Positions 41,103-50,658 are shown, counted from the stretch's first letter. The stretch is DNA of 51,043 bases from Lysobacteraceae bacterium (GCA_028868545.1 JAGWUF010000014.1:1-51043); one strand, 5' to 3'. Made by a program: numbers and translations. The notes: a model not told the origin generated them from the letters alone.

Positions 41103-42518
41103 ATGCACGCAAAGACGAACCGCACGAGGTTGGCCATGTTGATGAGCGCCGCAGCACTGCTGGCGCTGCAAGGGTGCGGGGGCGGCGGCGGTCAGCGGTC
41201 GCCCGGGCCGCTGACGCCGCCAGCAACCCCACCGCCCCCACCACCGCCCGCTGCGCCCACGCTGACGTTCACCGTCTCGTCCGGCAAGGTGACCGCCGGG
41301 GACACCGCGACTCTGACCTGGTCGAGTGCGAACGCCACTGGTTGCACCGCCAGTGGGGCGTGGTCGGGAGCCCAGCCTGCCACCGGCACAGCCGCAACCA
41401 AGCAGGATGCGATCGGGAAATACACGTACACGTTGGCCTGCACGGGTGCGGGCGGCAACGTCAGCAAGTCGCTGGAACTGGTGGTGGCTCCCAAGTTGTG
41501 GGCCACCTCGTACCAGAACTACAAGCAGATCGGGCTGACGCCGATGCCGACGTCTGCCGGGATTCACATTTTTTACAACGTGCGCGGTTTCGGCGACTTC
41601 TTCGGCGATGGCCGCCTAGATTACGTCACCGCGACGCTCGACTACGACGGGAACAAGCCGATCGAGCAGGCCCAGCCGGGTGCCATCCGCTTCTACGCAC
41701 GGCAGGAGAACGGAACCTACGCGGTGGACAGCAGAGTGCCCGACCTGGTCGGTTGCATCCATCCGCGCAAGGCACTGGTCGCCGACTTCAATGGCGACCG
41801 CAAGGCCGACGTGTTCGTGTTGTGCCACGGCTACGACGTGCTTCCATGGCCAGGCGAGCGCAACCGGATCGCGTTGAGCCAGCCGAATGGCGGCTATATC
41901 GCACAGGACGCCGCGCCCGACATCTTTTTCTCGCATGGCGGTTCGGCGGCGGACGTGGATGGCGATGGCGACGTGGACGTGGACGTGCTCGCGGTGGGAA
42001 TGGGGGATCGTGCGCCCGCCCCCGTCGTATTCCTTAACGATGGACGTGGCAACTTCAGCCGGGAGACGAAGTCGCGCTTGCCGGCGTGGCTGAATAATGA
42101 TGGCATCAGCAGCGCGGACTTCGTTGATGTAAACGAAGACGGCAAGCCGGATTTGCTGATCGGCGGCATGGAATGGGCGGTGCCGACGTATGTGTTCCTC
42201 AACCCCGGCAACTTCGATTTCTCGCAGGTGCAACCCACCGTCTTGCCTGCCGTGGCGGGCCAAGGCTGTGTGCTGGATTTCACGGTGACCGGCACGGCTG
42301 CAACGCGCAGTATCTGGGTGGTACGCACCTCCTGCGGGGAAGGCATCGTCCCCTATGTGGGCTACGTGGTGCAGCGGATCAACTGGAACACGCTCGAAAG
42401 CACCATCGCCGCAAGTGATGCCCGCGCCGACTGGGTGGATTGGCTGATTCCCGCCATAGTCGACGGCCACAACGTCATCACCACCGACCACGTGCGCGGT
42501 ATCTCGATTGCGTACTGA
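41103..42518 (+). CDS. Surface lipoprotein with Ig-like domain and FG-GAP-type calcium motifs
   Basis: The 471-residue protein has a lipoprotein signal (LLALQGC, lipidated C25), a poly-Gly run and a Pro-rich linker (PPATPPPPPPPAAP). A bacterial Ig-like domain spans about 52-128 (LTWSSANATGC ... YTYTLACTG). Four Asp-rich calcium loops of the FG-GAP/VCBS kind follow: DFFGDGRLD (166-174), DFNGDRKADVF (228), DVDGDGDVDVD (284) and DVNEDGKPD (342). This looks like a beta-propeller. Such proteins sit on or outside the cell and bind ligands or surfaces. AGGAG eight bases before ATG 41103 sets the start. A terminator follows the gene. The ligand is unknown. Confidence 0.88.
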   Translation: MHAKTNRTRLAMLMSAAALLALQGCGGGGGQRSPGPLTPPATPPPPPPPAAPTLTFTVSSGKVTAGDTATLTWSSANATGCTASGAWSGAQPATGTAATKQDAIGKYTYTLACTGAGGNVSKSLELVVAPKLWATSYQNYKQIGLTPMPTSAGIHIFYNVRGFGDFFGDGRLDYVTATLDYDGNKPIEQAQPGAIRFYARQENGTYAVDSRVPDLVGCIHPRKALVADFNGDRKADVFVLCHGYDVLPWPGERNRIALSQPNGGYIAQDAAPDIFFSHGGSAADVDGDGDVDVDVLAVGMGDRAPAPVVFLNDGRGNFSRETKSRLPAWLNNDGISSADFVDVNEDGKPDLLIGGMEWAVPTYVFLNPGNFDFSQVQPTVLPAVAGQGCVLDFTVTGTAATRSIWVVRTSCGEGIVPYVGYVVQRINWNTLESTIAASDARADWVDWLIPAIVDGHNVITTDHVRGISIAY

Positions 42519-42560
42519 GGAATTTCTGCGGAGAGGCGGAAGTTAGGGCAGGGATGTTGG

Positions 42561-42587
42561 CCCGGGTGGAGTTCCGCCCCGGTTTTT
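42561..42587 (+). terminator. Rho-independent terminator of the lipoprotein gene
   Basis: The stem CCCGGGTGG / CCGCCCCGG (42561-42569 with 42574-42582, one C-C mismatch and one G-U pair) closes loop AGTT and is followed by TTTTT (42583-42587). It lies 43 bases after the lipoprotein stop, so the regulator gene downstream has its own promoter or depends on read-through. Confidence 0.75.
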
Positions 42588-42669
42588 CCAGCGCGTCGCT
42601 TCACGAGCACGCCCTGCGGGCATATGCTCACGTCCAACTGGCGGCCACTGTCGCGGCCACGGGGGGCGG

Positions 42670-44632
42670 ATGGAGGAGTCGACCAAGCCTGTGGCGCCGG
42701 ACTCGCCGGCGTGCTGGCGCTTCGCGCATGTGCGGCTGGACGAGTTCCAGGCCAGGTTGTGGGTGCATGGGCGTCAGACGGCGATCGGCCGATCGGAGCT
42801 CTCACTGCTCTCCCACCTGCTGCGGCATGCCGGCGAGGTGGTACACAAGGACGTGTTGCTGCAGGTCGGTTGGCGCGGAAGGATCGTCGCCGAGAACACG
42901 CTTGCCAAGACTGTCAGCAAATTGCGGCATGCGTTGGGCGACGAACAGGGCGAACTGCTGCGCGTGGTCCATGGCTACGGCTACCGGCTGGCGGCGCAGG
43001 TGGAACGGATCGAACCCCTCGCGGAGGCGGAGCCGCCCCCCCCCCGTGCTGGCGCCGCCGGTTCCCCGTTCGCGCTGGCGAATGGCCGCGGGATGGCTGC
43101 TGCCGGTCGGCGTGCTGGCGTTGCTGCTCGCCACCTTCGTGCGTTGGCCGGACGCGGGCCGCGCGGCCTCCAACCCGGCATCGGCGGCGCCCAATTCGAT
43201 CGCCGTGCTGCCGTTCGCCGACCTCAGCCCGAAGCGCGACCAGGGTTATTTCGCCGACGGCCTGGCCGAGGAACTGCTCGACTACCTGGCCCGGGTGAAC
43301 CAGTTGCAGGTGGCGTCGCGCACCTCGTCGTTCGCCTTGCGCGACAGCAAGGCGGATATGCGCGCGATCGGTCGCCGGCTCGATGTGCGCCACGTGCTGG
43401 AAGGCAGCGTCCGCAGCTCCGGCCAGCGCGTCCGCGTCACCGTGCAGCTGATCGACGCGCGCAACGGGTTCCACCTCTGGTCGAAGACCTACGACCGCCC
43501 CATCGGCGAGCTGTTCGCGATGCAGGACGACATCGTCAGCCGGATCGTCGAGGCGATGCGGATCGAACTGGCGCCCGACGCCGTCCGCGCGCTGGCGCGG
43601 CACGGCACCCGCAACCCGGAAGCGTTTCGCGAGTACCTGTTGGGGCGCGCGATCTACCAGGACGACGAAACCGCCGGACGCCGTTCGATGCAGGCCTACC
43701 GGCGGTCGGTCGCACTTGACCCGCAGTTCTTCGAAGCTTGGCGCGCGCTGGCGCTGGCCCTGAATTTCGATTCGGTGTACCCGGACAGCACCCAGGAAGT
43801 TCTCGACAACAAGCGTGAAGCATTGGCGATCATGCAGCGGCTGATCGAGATGCGGCCCCGGCAGGCGGAGCTTTATCGCGACCGTGGTGACATGCTGTTC
43901 TGGCATGGACACGACATCGCCGCCGCCGAACGCGACTTCGAACGCGCGGCGCAGCTCGGCTTGCGGAACGATCCGGGCTGGATGCTGAGGATGAGCCGGG
44001 TATATGCAGCCACCGGGCGCATGCAGGAGGCGTTGGCGATGACGTCACGGCTCGATGCACAGGATCCGGCTTCCAGCGGCACCGTGGTGCGTGCCTACCA
44101 CCTGTTGGCCACCGGACGTTTCGACGAGGCGCGTGCCGCGGCCAAGAAGGGTCTGCGCTGGCGCCCCGTGGATGAACACGCCCACTATTACCTGGGACTT
44201 AGCGACCTTCTGCAGGGGCGTCCACGCGAGTCGATGGCGCATTTCGACGATAGCTCGCACATGTTCCGACTGACCGGCTACGCCCTTGCGGAACATACGC
44301 TCGGCAACCGCGAGGCATCGGATCAGTACCTGCGGCGCCTGACGGATCGTTATGGCCATCTCGCGCCCTACCAGATCGCCGAAGTGCACGCCTGGCGCGG
44401 CGAGGCGGACGCTGCCTATCGCTGGATGCAGAGCGGCGTGGAGGTGCGCGACGGCAGCCTGATGTACCTGGCCTTCGATCCGTTGATCGGATCCTTGCGC
44501 AGAGATGCGCGCTGGCCGGGCCTGCTGCGGCAGGTGGGGCTGGACGCCTATCTCCTGCCCGGGCAGGCGTCCAACGCCACCGTCGTTCGCGCCGCCGGCC
44601 CGGATGCCGGGCCGCGGCCGGTATCACGCTGA
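42670..44632 (+). pseudogene. Winged-helix / TM / TolB-like / TPR regulator, broken by a frameshift at a C10 run
   Basis: Frame 1 from ATG 42670 encodes an OmpR/CadC-type winged helix (17-112: DEFQARLWVHG, LLSHLLRHAGEVVHKDVLLQ, ENTLAKTVSKLRHALGD, VHGYGYRL). It then reaches a Pro run at C10 (43036-43045), after which the sensible reading is frame 2. That frame gives VLAPPVPRSRWRMAAGWLLPVGVLALLLATFVRW (membrane helix), a TolB-like domain (IAVLPFADLS, GYFADGLAEELLDYLARV, VLEGSVRSSGQRVRV, FHLWSKTYDR) and TPR-like repeats to 44632. With nine C the gene would encode one 653-residue protein of a well-known plan. As given, frame 1 loses all of that. The cause could be sequencing error, true mutation or phase switching. 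The end overlaps plsB by nine bases. Confidence 0.85.
43036..43045. repeat. Ten-base poly-C tract at the frameshift
   Basis: The run of ten C lies in the Pro-rich linker between the DNA-binding domain and the membrane helix. Nine or twelve C would join the two halves in frame; ten does not. Homopolymers of this length are error-prone in sequencing and are also typical of slipped-strand phase variation. Confidence 0.95.
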
Positions 44633-47365
44633 ATCGTCCGCCCCCGCGTCCGATCCCGCAGGCAGCGCCGGAATTTCACCGGTGTTGCGGCCCGTGTCGG
44701 GGCTGATTTTTTCAATCGTGGCGCGCAATTCGCGGCCCAGCACCACGCGGGCATCCTTGGCCCAGGCGTTCAGGCGCTCGTCGAACATCAGCTTGCTGGT
44801 GTCGGGGTTGGGCCAGACCAGCTTGAGCTCGCGCAGTTGCTGGATGAAGCTGCGGAACAGCGATTTGTCGAAGAACTCCGGCGCGGCCGGGGCGTACAGC
44901 AGCGACAGCCGTTGCGCGGTGAGGTGGCACAGGCTTTCCAGCTCGCCGGCACCGAGGATGCCGGGGCCGTTCTTCACCAGCACCGCGATGGCGATGTAGT
45001 AGCGCTCGAACGCCTGCTGCAGGGTGTGGCCGAGCGCGCGCAGGCGGAACACCTCGTCGCTCTGGCCCGCATTGCGTTGCAGGATGCCGCCGTCTTCGTC
45101 GCTGACCTGCTCCAGCAGGCCTTCGCGCACGAACACTTCGATGGTGCGGTCGATGCGGCTGGCGAAGGTGTCGGCATCCCACGGCAGGAACAGTTCGGCC
45201 TGCAGGAACGGATACAGGTTGCGGCCGATCTGCTGCAGCTGGCGGCGGCCCATGCGGCGGTTGTTCTGGAAGCACACCGCGATCCACGAGGAGGCGGTGA
45301 ACAGGTGCAGCACGTTGTTGCGGAAATAGCTCAGCAGCACCGCGTTGTCGCCTTCCACGCCCAGCACGTCGCCCAGCGGATGGGGGATGCGGGTGACCAG
45401 GCCGATCTCCTCGCCGTGGGCGATGATCTGCTCCGGCGAATGCGGGGTGACCGTCACCCAATCGGAATACGGCACGTCCGCCAGCAGGGTCTTGGACAGC
45501 GCGATCTGGGCGCGCAGGTCGGCTTCGCCCATCGCGTGCTTGGGCGTGGACAGCAGCGCCAGCGCCAGCAGGTTGATCGGGTTGACGTCGGCGGCGCGGT
45601 TGACGTGGGTCTGGATCTTCAGTGCCAGTGCATCGACGGCGCGTGCGAACCACACCGGCTTGTCGTCGTCGGCCACCGGCTGGCCGTCCCATTCCGGTGC
45701 ATGTTCGGCCAGGATCTCGCCCAGCTGGATGCGCTCGCCGAAGTTCACCACCACTTGCCCGTAATTGCTGCGCAGCACCTTGGGAATGCCGGCCAGCAGC
45801 TGCCAGATCGATTCCTTTTCCTTCGGCTTGCCGGTCAGCTCGTCGAGATAGCTGCGACCCTCCATCAGCTTTTCGTAACCGATGTAGACCGGCTGGAACA
45901 GCACCGGCCGGCTGGGTTGGCGCAGATAGGCGCGCACCGTCATCGCCAGCGAGCCGCCCTTGGGTTGCAGCAGGCGGCCGGTGCGCGAGCGCCCGCCTTC
46001 GATGAAGTATTCGATGGAATAGCCGCCGGCCACCAGTTGCGCCATGTATTCGCGGAACACCGCCGAGTACAGCGCATTGCCCTTGAAGCTGCGGCGGGCG
46101 AAGAACGCGCCGCCCTTGCGCAGGATCGGGCCGACCACCGGCAGGTTGAGATTGATGCCGGCGAAGATGTGCGGGGCGACGATGCCGTGGCTGTACAGCA
46201 GGTAGCTCAGCAGCAGGTAATCCATGTGGCTGCGGTGGCTGGGCACATACACCACTTCGTGACCCGGTGCTTCCTGCTTGAACTGGTCGAGGTGGTGCAC
46301 CAGCACGCCACGGTAGATGCGATTCCAGACCGAGGTCAGCAGGAAGCTGAGCGAGCGCACCACGGTGTTGGAATAGTCGGCGGCGATTTCCCAGAAGTAG
46401 GCATTGGCCTTTTTCCAGGCCTCCTCGGGCTTGCTCTTGTCGCGTCGGGCCTGGTCGGCGATGGCGTCCTTCACCGCCGGTGCCGACAGCACCTGTTCGG
46501 CCAGCATGCGGCGGGTGGACAGGTCGGGGCCGATCACCACCTCGCGCACGCGGCGGAAATGGGTGCGCAGCACTCGCGACACCTTGCGCACCGCGCGTTC
46601 CGGCGGCAGGTCTTCGGCCAGGGTTTCGCGCACCGACAGCGGCGCGGCGAACTGCACCAGGGTGTCGCGACCGTTCAGCAGGATCGCCAGCAGGCGGCGG
46701 AAGCGGCCCACCAGCGTCCAGTTTTCCGAAAACAGCACCGAGAACCAGCCGCTGGTGCGCTTGGGGGCCTGGCCCACGAAGATCGACACCGGCACCAGTT
46801 GCACGTCCAGTTCCGGCTTGTCGCGGTGCGCCTGCAGCAGCCGCGCCAGCGAGCCGGAATGGGTCTTGTGCTCGGCGCCCGGCAGCAGGCCCAGCGCATT
46901 GGTATGCCGGCGCGACAGCGCCACGTAGGCGCGCTTGCGGCCCAGCGGCACGCCGGGCATCGGCTGCAGCGGCGGCGGCAGGCCGGCCTCGCGGCAGGCG
47001 CGGGCCAGGATCAGCGCATTGGACAGGCCGTAGTCTTCCAGCACGTAGCAGATCGGTCGGCTGTCCATCGGGCTGACCGCCGTATCGCTGGCGATATCCA
47101 GCCGCAACCAGGGATCCAGCAGCCTGCCCAGCAGGCGCGCCCACAGGGGCCGGCGGTCCTTGCCGGCGCGCAGCGCGGGCGTGGGTGGCACATCGCTGGT
47201 GGCGTCGGCGACGGGTGCGGGCGTGGCGAGGAAGTCCGGCAGCGGCAGCGCGGTGGTGGCGGGCACGCCCTGCTCGACCGTCGTCGGGGCTGTCGGGTCG
47301 GCAGCGGGCGGCGGATCGAACAGGCCGGCCTGCGGATGGGTCTGGCGATTATGCATCCCGGGCAT
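44624..47365 (-). CDS. plsB: Glycerol-3-phosphate 1-O-acyltransferase PlsB
   Basis: The 913-residue inner-membrane enzyme acylates sn-glycerol-3-phosphate, the first step of phospholipid synthesis. The catalytic HX4D motif is HRSHMD (377-382). Other acyltransferase blocks are the GGAFFARRSFKGN motif (418-430), FIEGGRSRTGR (454-464) and PVYIGYEKLMEG. The first 70 residues are a Pro/Ala-rich extension without similarity to the core, so the protein is slightly longer than the E. coli form. Starts at 47365 and 47356 are both possible; neither has a good ribosome site. A CATAAT on the minus strand (47369-47364) could even make the latter a leaderless start. A G-quadruplex motif lies 34 bases upstream. 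Confidence 0.95.
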   Translation of the reverse strand: MPGMHNRQTHPQAGLFDPPPAADPTAPTTVEQGVPATTALPLPDFLATPAPVADATSDVPPTPALRAGKDRRPLWARLLGRLLDPWLRLDIASDTAVSPMDSRPICYVLEDYGLSNALILARACREAGLPPPLQPMPGVPLGRKRAYVALSRRHTNALGLLPGAEHKTHSGSLARLLQAHRDKPELDVQLVPVSIFVGQAPKRTSGWFSVLFSENWTLVGRFRRLLAILLNGRDTLVQFAAPLSVRETLAEDLPPERAVRKVSRVLRTHFRRVREVVIGPDLSTRRMLAEQVLSAPAVKDAIADQARRDKSKPEEAWKKANAYFWEIAADYSNTVVRSLSFLLTSVWNRIYRGVLVHHLDQFKQEAPGHEVVYVPSHRSHMDYLLLSYLLYSHGIVAPHIFAGINLNLPVVGPILRKGGAFFARRSFKGNALYSAVFREYMAQLVAGGYSIEYFIEGGRSRTGRLLQPKGGSLAMTVRAYLRQPSRPVLFQPVYIGYEKLMEGRSYLDELTGKPKEKESIWQLLAGIPKVLRSNYGQVVVNFGERIQLGEILAEHAPEWDGQPVADDDKPVWFARAVDALALKIQTHVNRAADVNPINLLALALLSTPKHAMGEADLRAQIALSKTLLADVPYSDWVTVTPHSPEQIIAHGEEIGLVTRIPHPLGDVLGVEGDNAVLLSYFRNNVLHLFTASSWIAVCFQNNRRMGRRQLQQIGRNLYPFLQAELFLPWDADTFASRIDRTIEVFVREGLLEQVSDEDGGILQRNAGQSDEVFRLRALGHTLQQAFERYYIAIAVLVKNGPGILGAGELESLCHLTAQRLSLLYAPAAPEFFDKSLFRSFIQQLRELKLVWPNPDTSKLMFDERLNAWAKDARVVLGRELRATIEKISPDTGRNTGEIPALPAGSDAGADDSA

Positions 47366-47398
47366 TATGGCCGAGCCGGCGGCGCCGAAGGTGGCCCC

Positions 47399-47415
47399 GG
47401 GGGTGGGTGGGTGGG
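47399..47415 (+). other. G-quadruplex motif upstream of plsB
   Basis: GGGGGTGGGTGGGTGGG: four G-runs separated by single T loops, on the plus strand. This is the short-loop pattern known to give very stable parallel quadruplexes in vitro. It lies about 34 bases before the plsB start, in the template strand of plsB, with the complementary C-rich strand on the coding side. Confidence 0.85.
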
Positions 47416-47467
47416 CTGAATACTGCGGGCTGGGTCACGGTTTGCGGGGGGTGGACGGCGCCTGCAC

Positions 47468-47475
47468 GGGGGGGG
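47468..47475 (+). repeat. Eight-base poly-G tract between plsB and the TonB-dependent receptor
   Basis: The run of eight G lies just before the terminator hairpin of the receptor gene and outside any reading frame called here. It is a slippage-prone tract and, with the quadruplex motif 50 bases away, makes this short intergenic stretch unusually G-rich. Confidence 0.85.
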
Positions 47476-47486
47476 ACATCGCCAGC

Positions 47487-47514
47487 AAAAGGGCCGCCCC
47501 GGAGGGCGGCCCTT
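47487..47514 (-). terminator. Rho-independent terminator of the TonB-dependent receptor gene
   Basis: An 11-bp stem (47489-47499 with 47504-47514, arm AAGGGCCGCCC) with tetraloop CGGA (TCCG on the minus strand) is followed on that strand by a short T-run (TTTT). It begins 22 bases after the receptor stop codon and is a clear terminator. Confidence 0.85.
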
Positions 47515-47536
47515 GCTTGACGCAGGAACGCTTGGA

Positions 47537-50500
47537 TCAGAACTTCTGGGTGTACTTGACGTACCAGAAGCGCCCGATGTCGAAGCCGCCGTAGTAGTTC
47601 ACGTTGGCGCTGGGCTGGGTGTACATGATCGGCCCGATCTTGTTGAACGCATTGTTGGCGCCCACCGAGACGTTGGCATCCCACGGCAACTTGACCCGGA
47701 ACTGCAGATCGTTGAATACCGTGGCGCCATGCACATTGCGCCGACGGATGGCACTGGCCGGCGTGGTGGTGCCGGTTACGAAACCACCGGTGGGTGCGTA
47801 TTGAATCTGGTTGCATTCCAGGTTCGGATCGTTCAGGCCGGGCACGAAGTAGGTGCAGCCTTCCGCCATCGACGAGTAATAACGCACCATCCAGCTGGCG
47901 CCGAAGATCCCGCGTTCCCAGCTCAGGTTTGCATTCGAGCGAATGCGGAACGTGCTGGTTACCCCCACCGAGGACACCGGATAGCGCGGGTCATTGGTGG
48001 AGATCAGGATGTCCTTCGAGGTGTAGGTGCTGTTCGAGGTCACCCGGAAGTCACCCACCGCCGCCCAGCTCCAGCGGTAGCTGATGTCGAAGTCGAAGCC
48101 TTCCACCAGCCGATAACCCGCATTGCGGCTGCCGTAGGTCACGCGTGGGGTGCCATCGGCAGCACGGGTGAACAGTGTGGCATTGCAACGCGACGCGATC
48201 CCCTGCACATAGCAGTCGTTGAGGATCAGGTCCGGGCTGTCGGCCACGATGGTGTTTTCGATGCGGATCTTCCACCAGTCCAACGACATGTTCAGGCTTT
48301 CAACCCACGGCGGGCTCCATACCGCACCCAGGGTTTTGGTCTTGGAGGTTTCCGGTTGCAGCAAGGGGTTGGAGCCGCTCACGAACGCAATCGGAGTCTG
48401 CGTGTTGGGCGAACCGGCCAGACCCGTCTGACTGCGCTGACGATAGGTGGCGGCTTGCGCACCCAACGCACCATTGCCACCCACACCATTGGTGCAGTTG
48501 CCACGGGTGGTGGCATTCTGCGCCGAGCTTCCAAACAGGGTGTCGCAGGGGTCGGTGAAGAACGAGAACGTTTCCGAGCTGCCGCCGTACAGGTCAGCGA
48601 TGGTGGGTGCGCGGAAGCCCTCGGCCACGGTACCGCGCAACATCAGCTGATCCAGCGGCTTCCAGACGAAGCCCAGCTTGCTGTTGGTGGTATTGCCGAA
48701 AGTGTTGTACTTGGAGTAGCGCGATGCCAGGTTCAGCGTCAATTCCTTCGCCATCGGCACATCCTTGAGCAAGGGTGCGGACAGTTCGGCATAGAACTCC
48801 TTGACGTTGTAACCGCCACGGGTCGGGCCAGACGACAGGTTGGTGGAGCCGCCGGTCACCGCGAGCGCATCCGGCACGAACTTGCCCGATTCATTGCGAT
48901 ATTCGGCACCGACCGCAAAGCCAAGCTCACCCGCTGGCAGGCTGAACAGGGAGCCTGCCAGGTTCGCTGCCCATACCTTGGTGGTGGTCTCGCCGGTGGC
49001 GTGTTCTTCCTGGAACAGGTAGTTCTGCAAGGCCTGGTTGCCAGACAGCGCACCCGCACCGGTGACGCCATAGGCCAGGAAGGGGTTCCAGACTTGGCAG
49101 CCTGCGATCACATTGCCCGGCGTGCCGCAGACCACATTGCCGCCGGCATCCTTGAACGAGGTGCCCACCGCATTGCGCACATTGGCCAGATTCAAATTGC
49201 CATAGGTGTTTTGCAGCAACTTGTTGCTGTTGTGCATATAGCTGACATCCCAGTCCCACGGCGTGCCATTGAAGCCTTCGAAGCTGCCTTCCACCGATGC
49301 CGAGAAGCGGTAGGTGGTCAGGTCGGAGCCGGAAATCCGCGGCACTTCCCATGTCCGCCGCCACCAGTTGCTGATGCTGGCCCCGGTCGGGTTGAAGTAG
49401 CTCTGTGCCGACATCGGCGTATTGAACGAAGCGGCCTGCATCGGGTAACCGGCCACGGTGCGGTTGGATACGCGATTGCTGTACAGCACGCCCATCTTGG
49501 CGGTGATGTCGTCGGTCAACTTCAAGTTGCCATCGATATTCAGCGACTTCGACTCCAGCGGCGTGCGCAGGTCGGTTTGCTCCAGGGTGTTGGTCTTGTC
49601 CGCAATGCTGCCCGGGGTACAACCGGTGCTGGTGGTTGCTCCTGCACAGGTGCCGGTGGCCACGTTCTGCCGCACATAGTCGGCCGGGTTGCGCGGGTCG
49701 CCACCGGCCTTGAGGATGACGCGAGTGCCGGCAGGAATGCCCGGGATCGGCGTGGACGCGGTGGTGACAAAACCGCCGTAGCCGCCCACCGTGGTCCAGT
49801 TGTCGGTCGGATGCAGGGGGCCGCGCGGGTCTTTGGTGAACCAGCGGTCGGTCGCACCCACGCCATCTTCCTTGCGGTATTCGCCAGAGACCACAATCGA
49901 GCCACGGTCATTGCCCATGCCCCACACCACGTCGCCTTTCTTGATCGCCCCGTCGCCTTCGCCGTACTGGCCGTAGTACACGCTGGCCATGGCGCCATTG
50001 AAATTCTGGCGGGTAATCACGTTGATCACACCGGCGATGGCATCCGAGCCGTAGATGGCCGACGCCCCATCCTTGAGCACTTCGATACGCTCCACTGCCG
50101 ATGCCGGGATCGTGGAGATGTCTGCCAAGCCGCCGGTGGTGACACCCAGGCGGCGACCATTGAGCAGCACCAAGGTGCGCGCGGCACCGATATTGCGCAG
50201 GCTGATGAAAGTCCCGCCGGCCGCTTCGCCAGCGGACAGCGGAGAAGCACGCGAAATTGGCGGGGCACCCGTGGCGGTGATGTTTTGCAGGATGTCGGCG
50301 ACCGACTGGAAGCCTTGCTTCTCGATGTCGTCGCGGGTGATGAAGGTGACCGGCTGGCTGGTTTCCACATCGACCTGGCGGATGCGCGAGCCGGTCACCA
50401 CCAGGGTATCCAGGGTCTTGGCCTTGCTGTCCCTGGTGCTGGTTGCGGGCGCGTCCTGCGCTTGCGCGGCGCCGATTCCACTGCCGATGAGCAGTGCGAA

Positions 50501-50539
50501 GACGACTGCGTCGCGCAGCCGGTTGGTTTTGAATTGCAT
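47537..50539 (-). CDS. TonB-dependent outer-membrane receptor
   Basis: The 1000-residue protein has a signal peptide (residues 1-27, cleavage near AQAQ). DTLVVTGSRIR is near 44-54, a plug domain spans about 60-175 (TRDDIEKQGFQSVADILQN, LRNIGAARTLVLLNGRRL, VERIEVLKDGASAIYGSDAIAGVINVIT), and a 22-strand-type beta-barrel ends in aromatic F (VKYTQKF). Several Cys pairs lie in extracellular loops (GTCAGATTSTGC, DPCDTLFG). Such receptors take up siderophores, vitamins, peptides or sugars with TonB energy. The ligand cannot be told from sequence, and no substrate-processing gene is adjacent apart from a truncated unknown upstream. GAGGGGAG lies before the start, and a terminator follows. Confidence 0.93.
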   Translation of the reverse strand: MQFKTNRLRDAVVFALLIGSGIGAAQAQDAPATSTRDSKAKTLDTLVVTGSRIRQVDVETSQPVTFITRDDIEKQGFQSVADILQNITATGAPPISRASPLSAGEAAGGTFISLRNIGAARTLVLLNGRRLGVTTGGLADISTIPASAVERIEVLKDGASAIYGSDAIAGVINVITRQNFNGAMASVYYGQYGEGDGAIKKGDVVWGMGNDRGSIVVSGEYRKEDGVGATDRWFTKDPRGPLHPTDNWTTVGGYGGFVTTASTPIPGIPAGTRVILKAGGDPRNPADYVRQNVATGTCAGATTSTGCTPGSIADKTNTLEQTDLRTPLESKSLNIDGNLKLTDDITAKMGVLYSNRVSNRTVAGYPMQAASFNTPMSAQSYFNPTGASISNWWRRTWEVPRISGSDLTTYRFSASVEGSFEGFNGTPWDWDVSYMHNSNKLLQNTYGNLNLANVRNAVGTSFKDAGGNVVCGTPGNVIAGCQVWNPFLAYGVTGAGALSGNQALQNYLFQEEHATGETTTKVWAANLAGSLFSLPAGELGFAVGAEYRNESGKFVPDALAVTGGSTNLSSGPTRGGYNVKEFYAELSAPLLKDVPMAKELTLNLASRYSKYNTFGNTTNSKLGFVWKPLDQLMLRGTVAEGFRAPTIADLYGGSSETFSFFTDPCDTLFGSSAQNATTRGNCTNGVGGNGALGAQAATYRQRSQTGLAGSPNTQTPIAFVSGSNPLLQPETSKTKTLGAVWSPPWVESLNMSLDWWKIRIENTIVADSPDLILNDCYVQGIASRCNATLFTRAADGTPRVTYGSRNAGYRLVEGFDFDISYRWSWAAVGDFRVTSNSTYTSKDILISTNDPRYPVSSVGVTSTFRIRSNANLSWERGIFGASWMVRYYSSMAEGCTYFVPGLNDPNLECNQIQYAPTGGFVTGTTTPASAIRRRNVHGATVFNDLQFRVKLPWDANVSVGANNAFNKIGPIMYTQPSANVNYYGGFDIGRFWYVKYTQKF

Positions 50540-50610
50540 GGTTCTGGACTCCCCTCAGAGTGTTGTGCTGCGTTGCCGACGGTGGGCAACATGGGGGAGG
50601 CTAGCATATG

Positions 50611-50624
50611 TTACAGAAATGTAA
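50611..50624. promoter_or_regulatory. TTACAGAAATGTAA palindrome upstream of the receptor gene
   Basis: The arms TTACA and TGTAA flank GAAA, in a conspicuously AT-rich stretch (about 50600-50660) that also holds an ACAC-AAA-GTGT inverted repeat (50645-50655). It lies about 70 bases upstream of the receptor ATG. An operator or promoter role is likely, but no well-spaced -35/-10 pair is clear. Confidence 0.45.
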
Positions 50625-50658
50625 TGATTGTTTTCACATGATTTACACAAAGTGTGTG

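Noticed and set aside
42440-43045. Frame 2 upstream of the poly-C tract as a separate N-terminus for the TolB/TPR half
   Set aside because: That sequence is Arg/Ala low-complexity and overlaps the genuine winged-helix domain in frame 1.
47513-50641. A long plus-strand frame opposite the TonB-dependent receptor
   Set aside because: Same cause: the receptor on the minus strand has signal peptide, plug and barrel motifs, while the antisense translation shows no domain.
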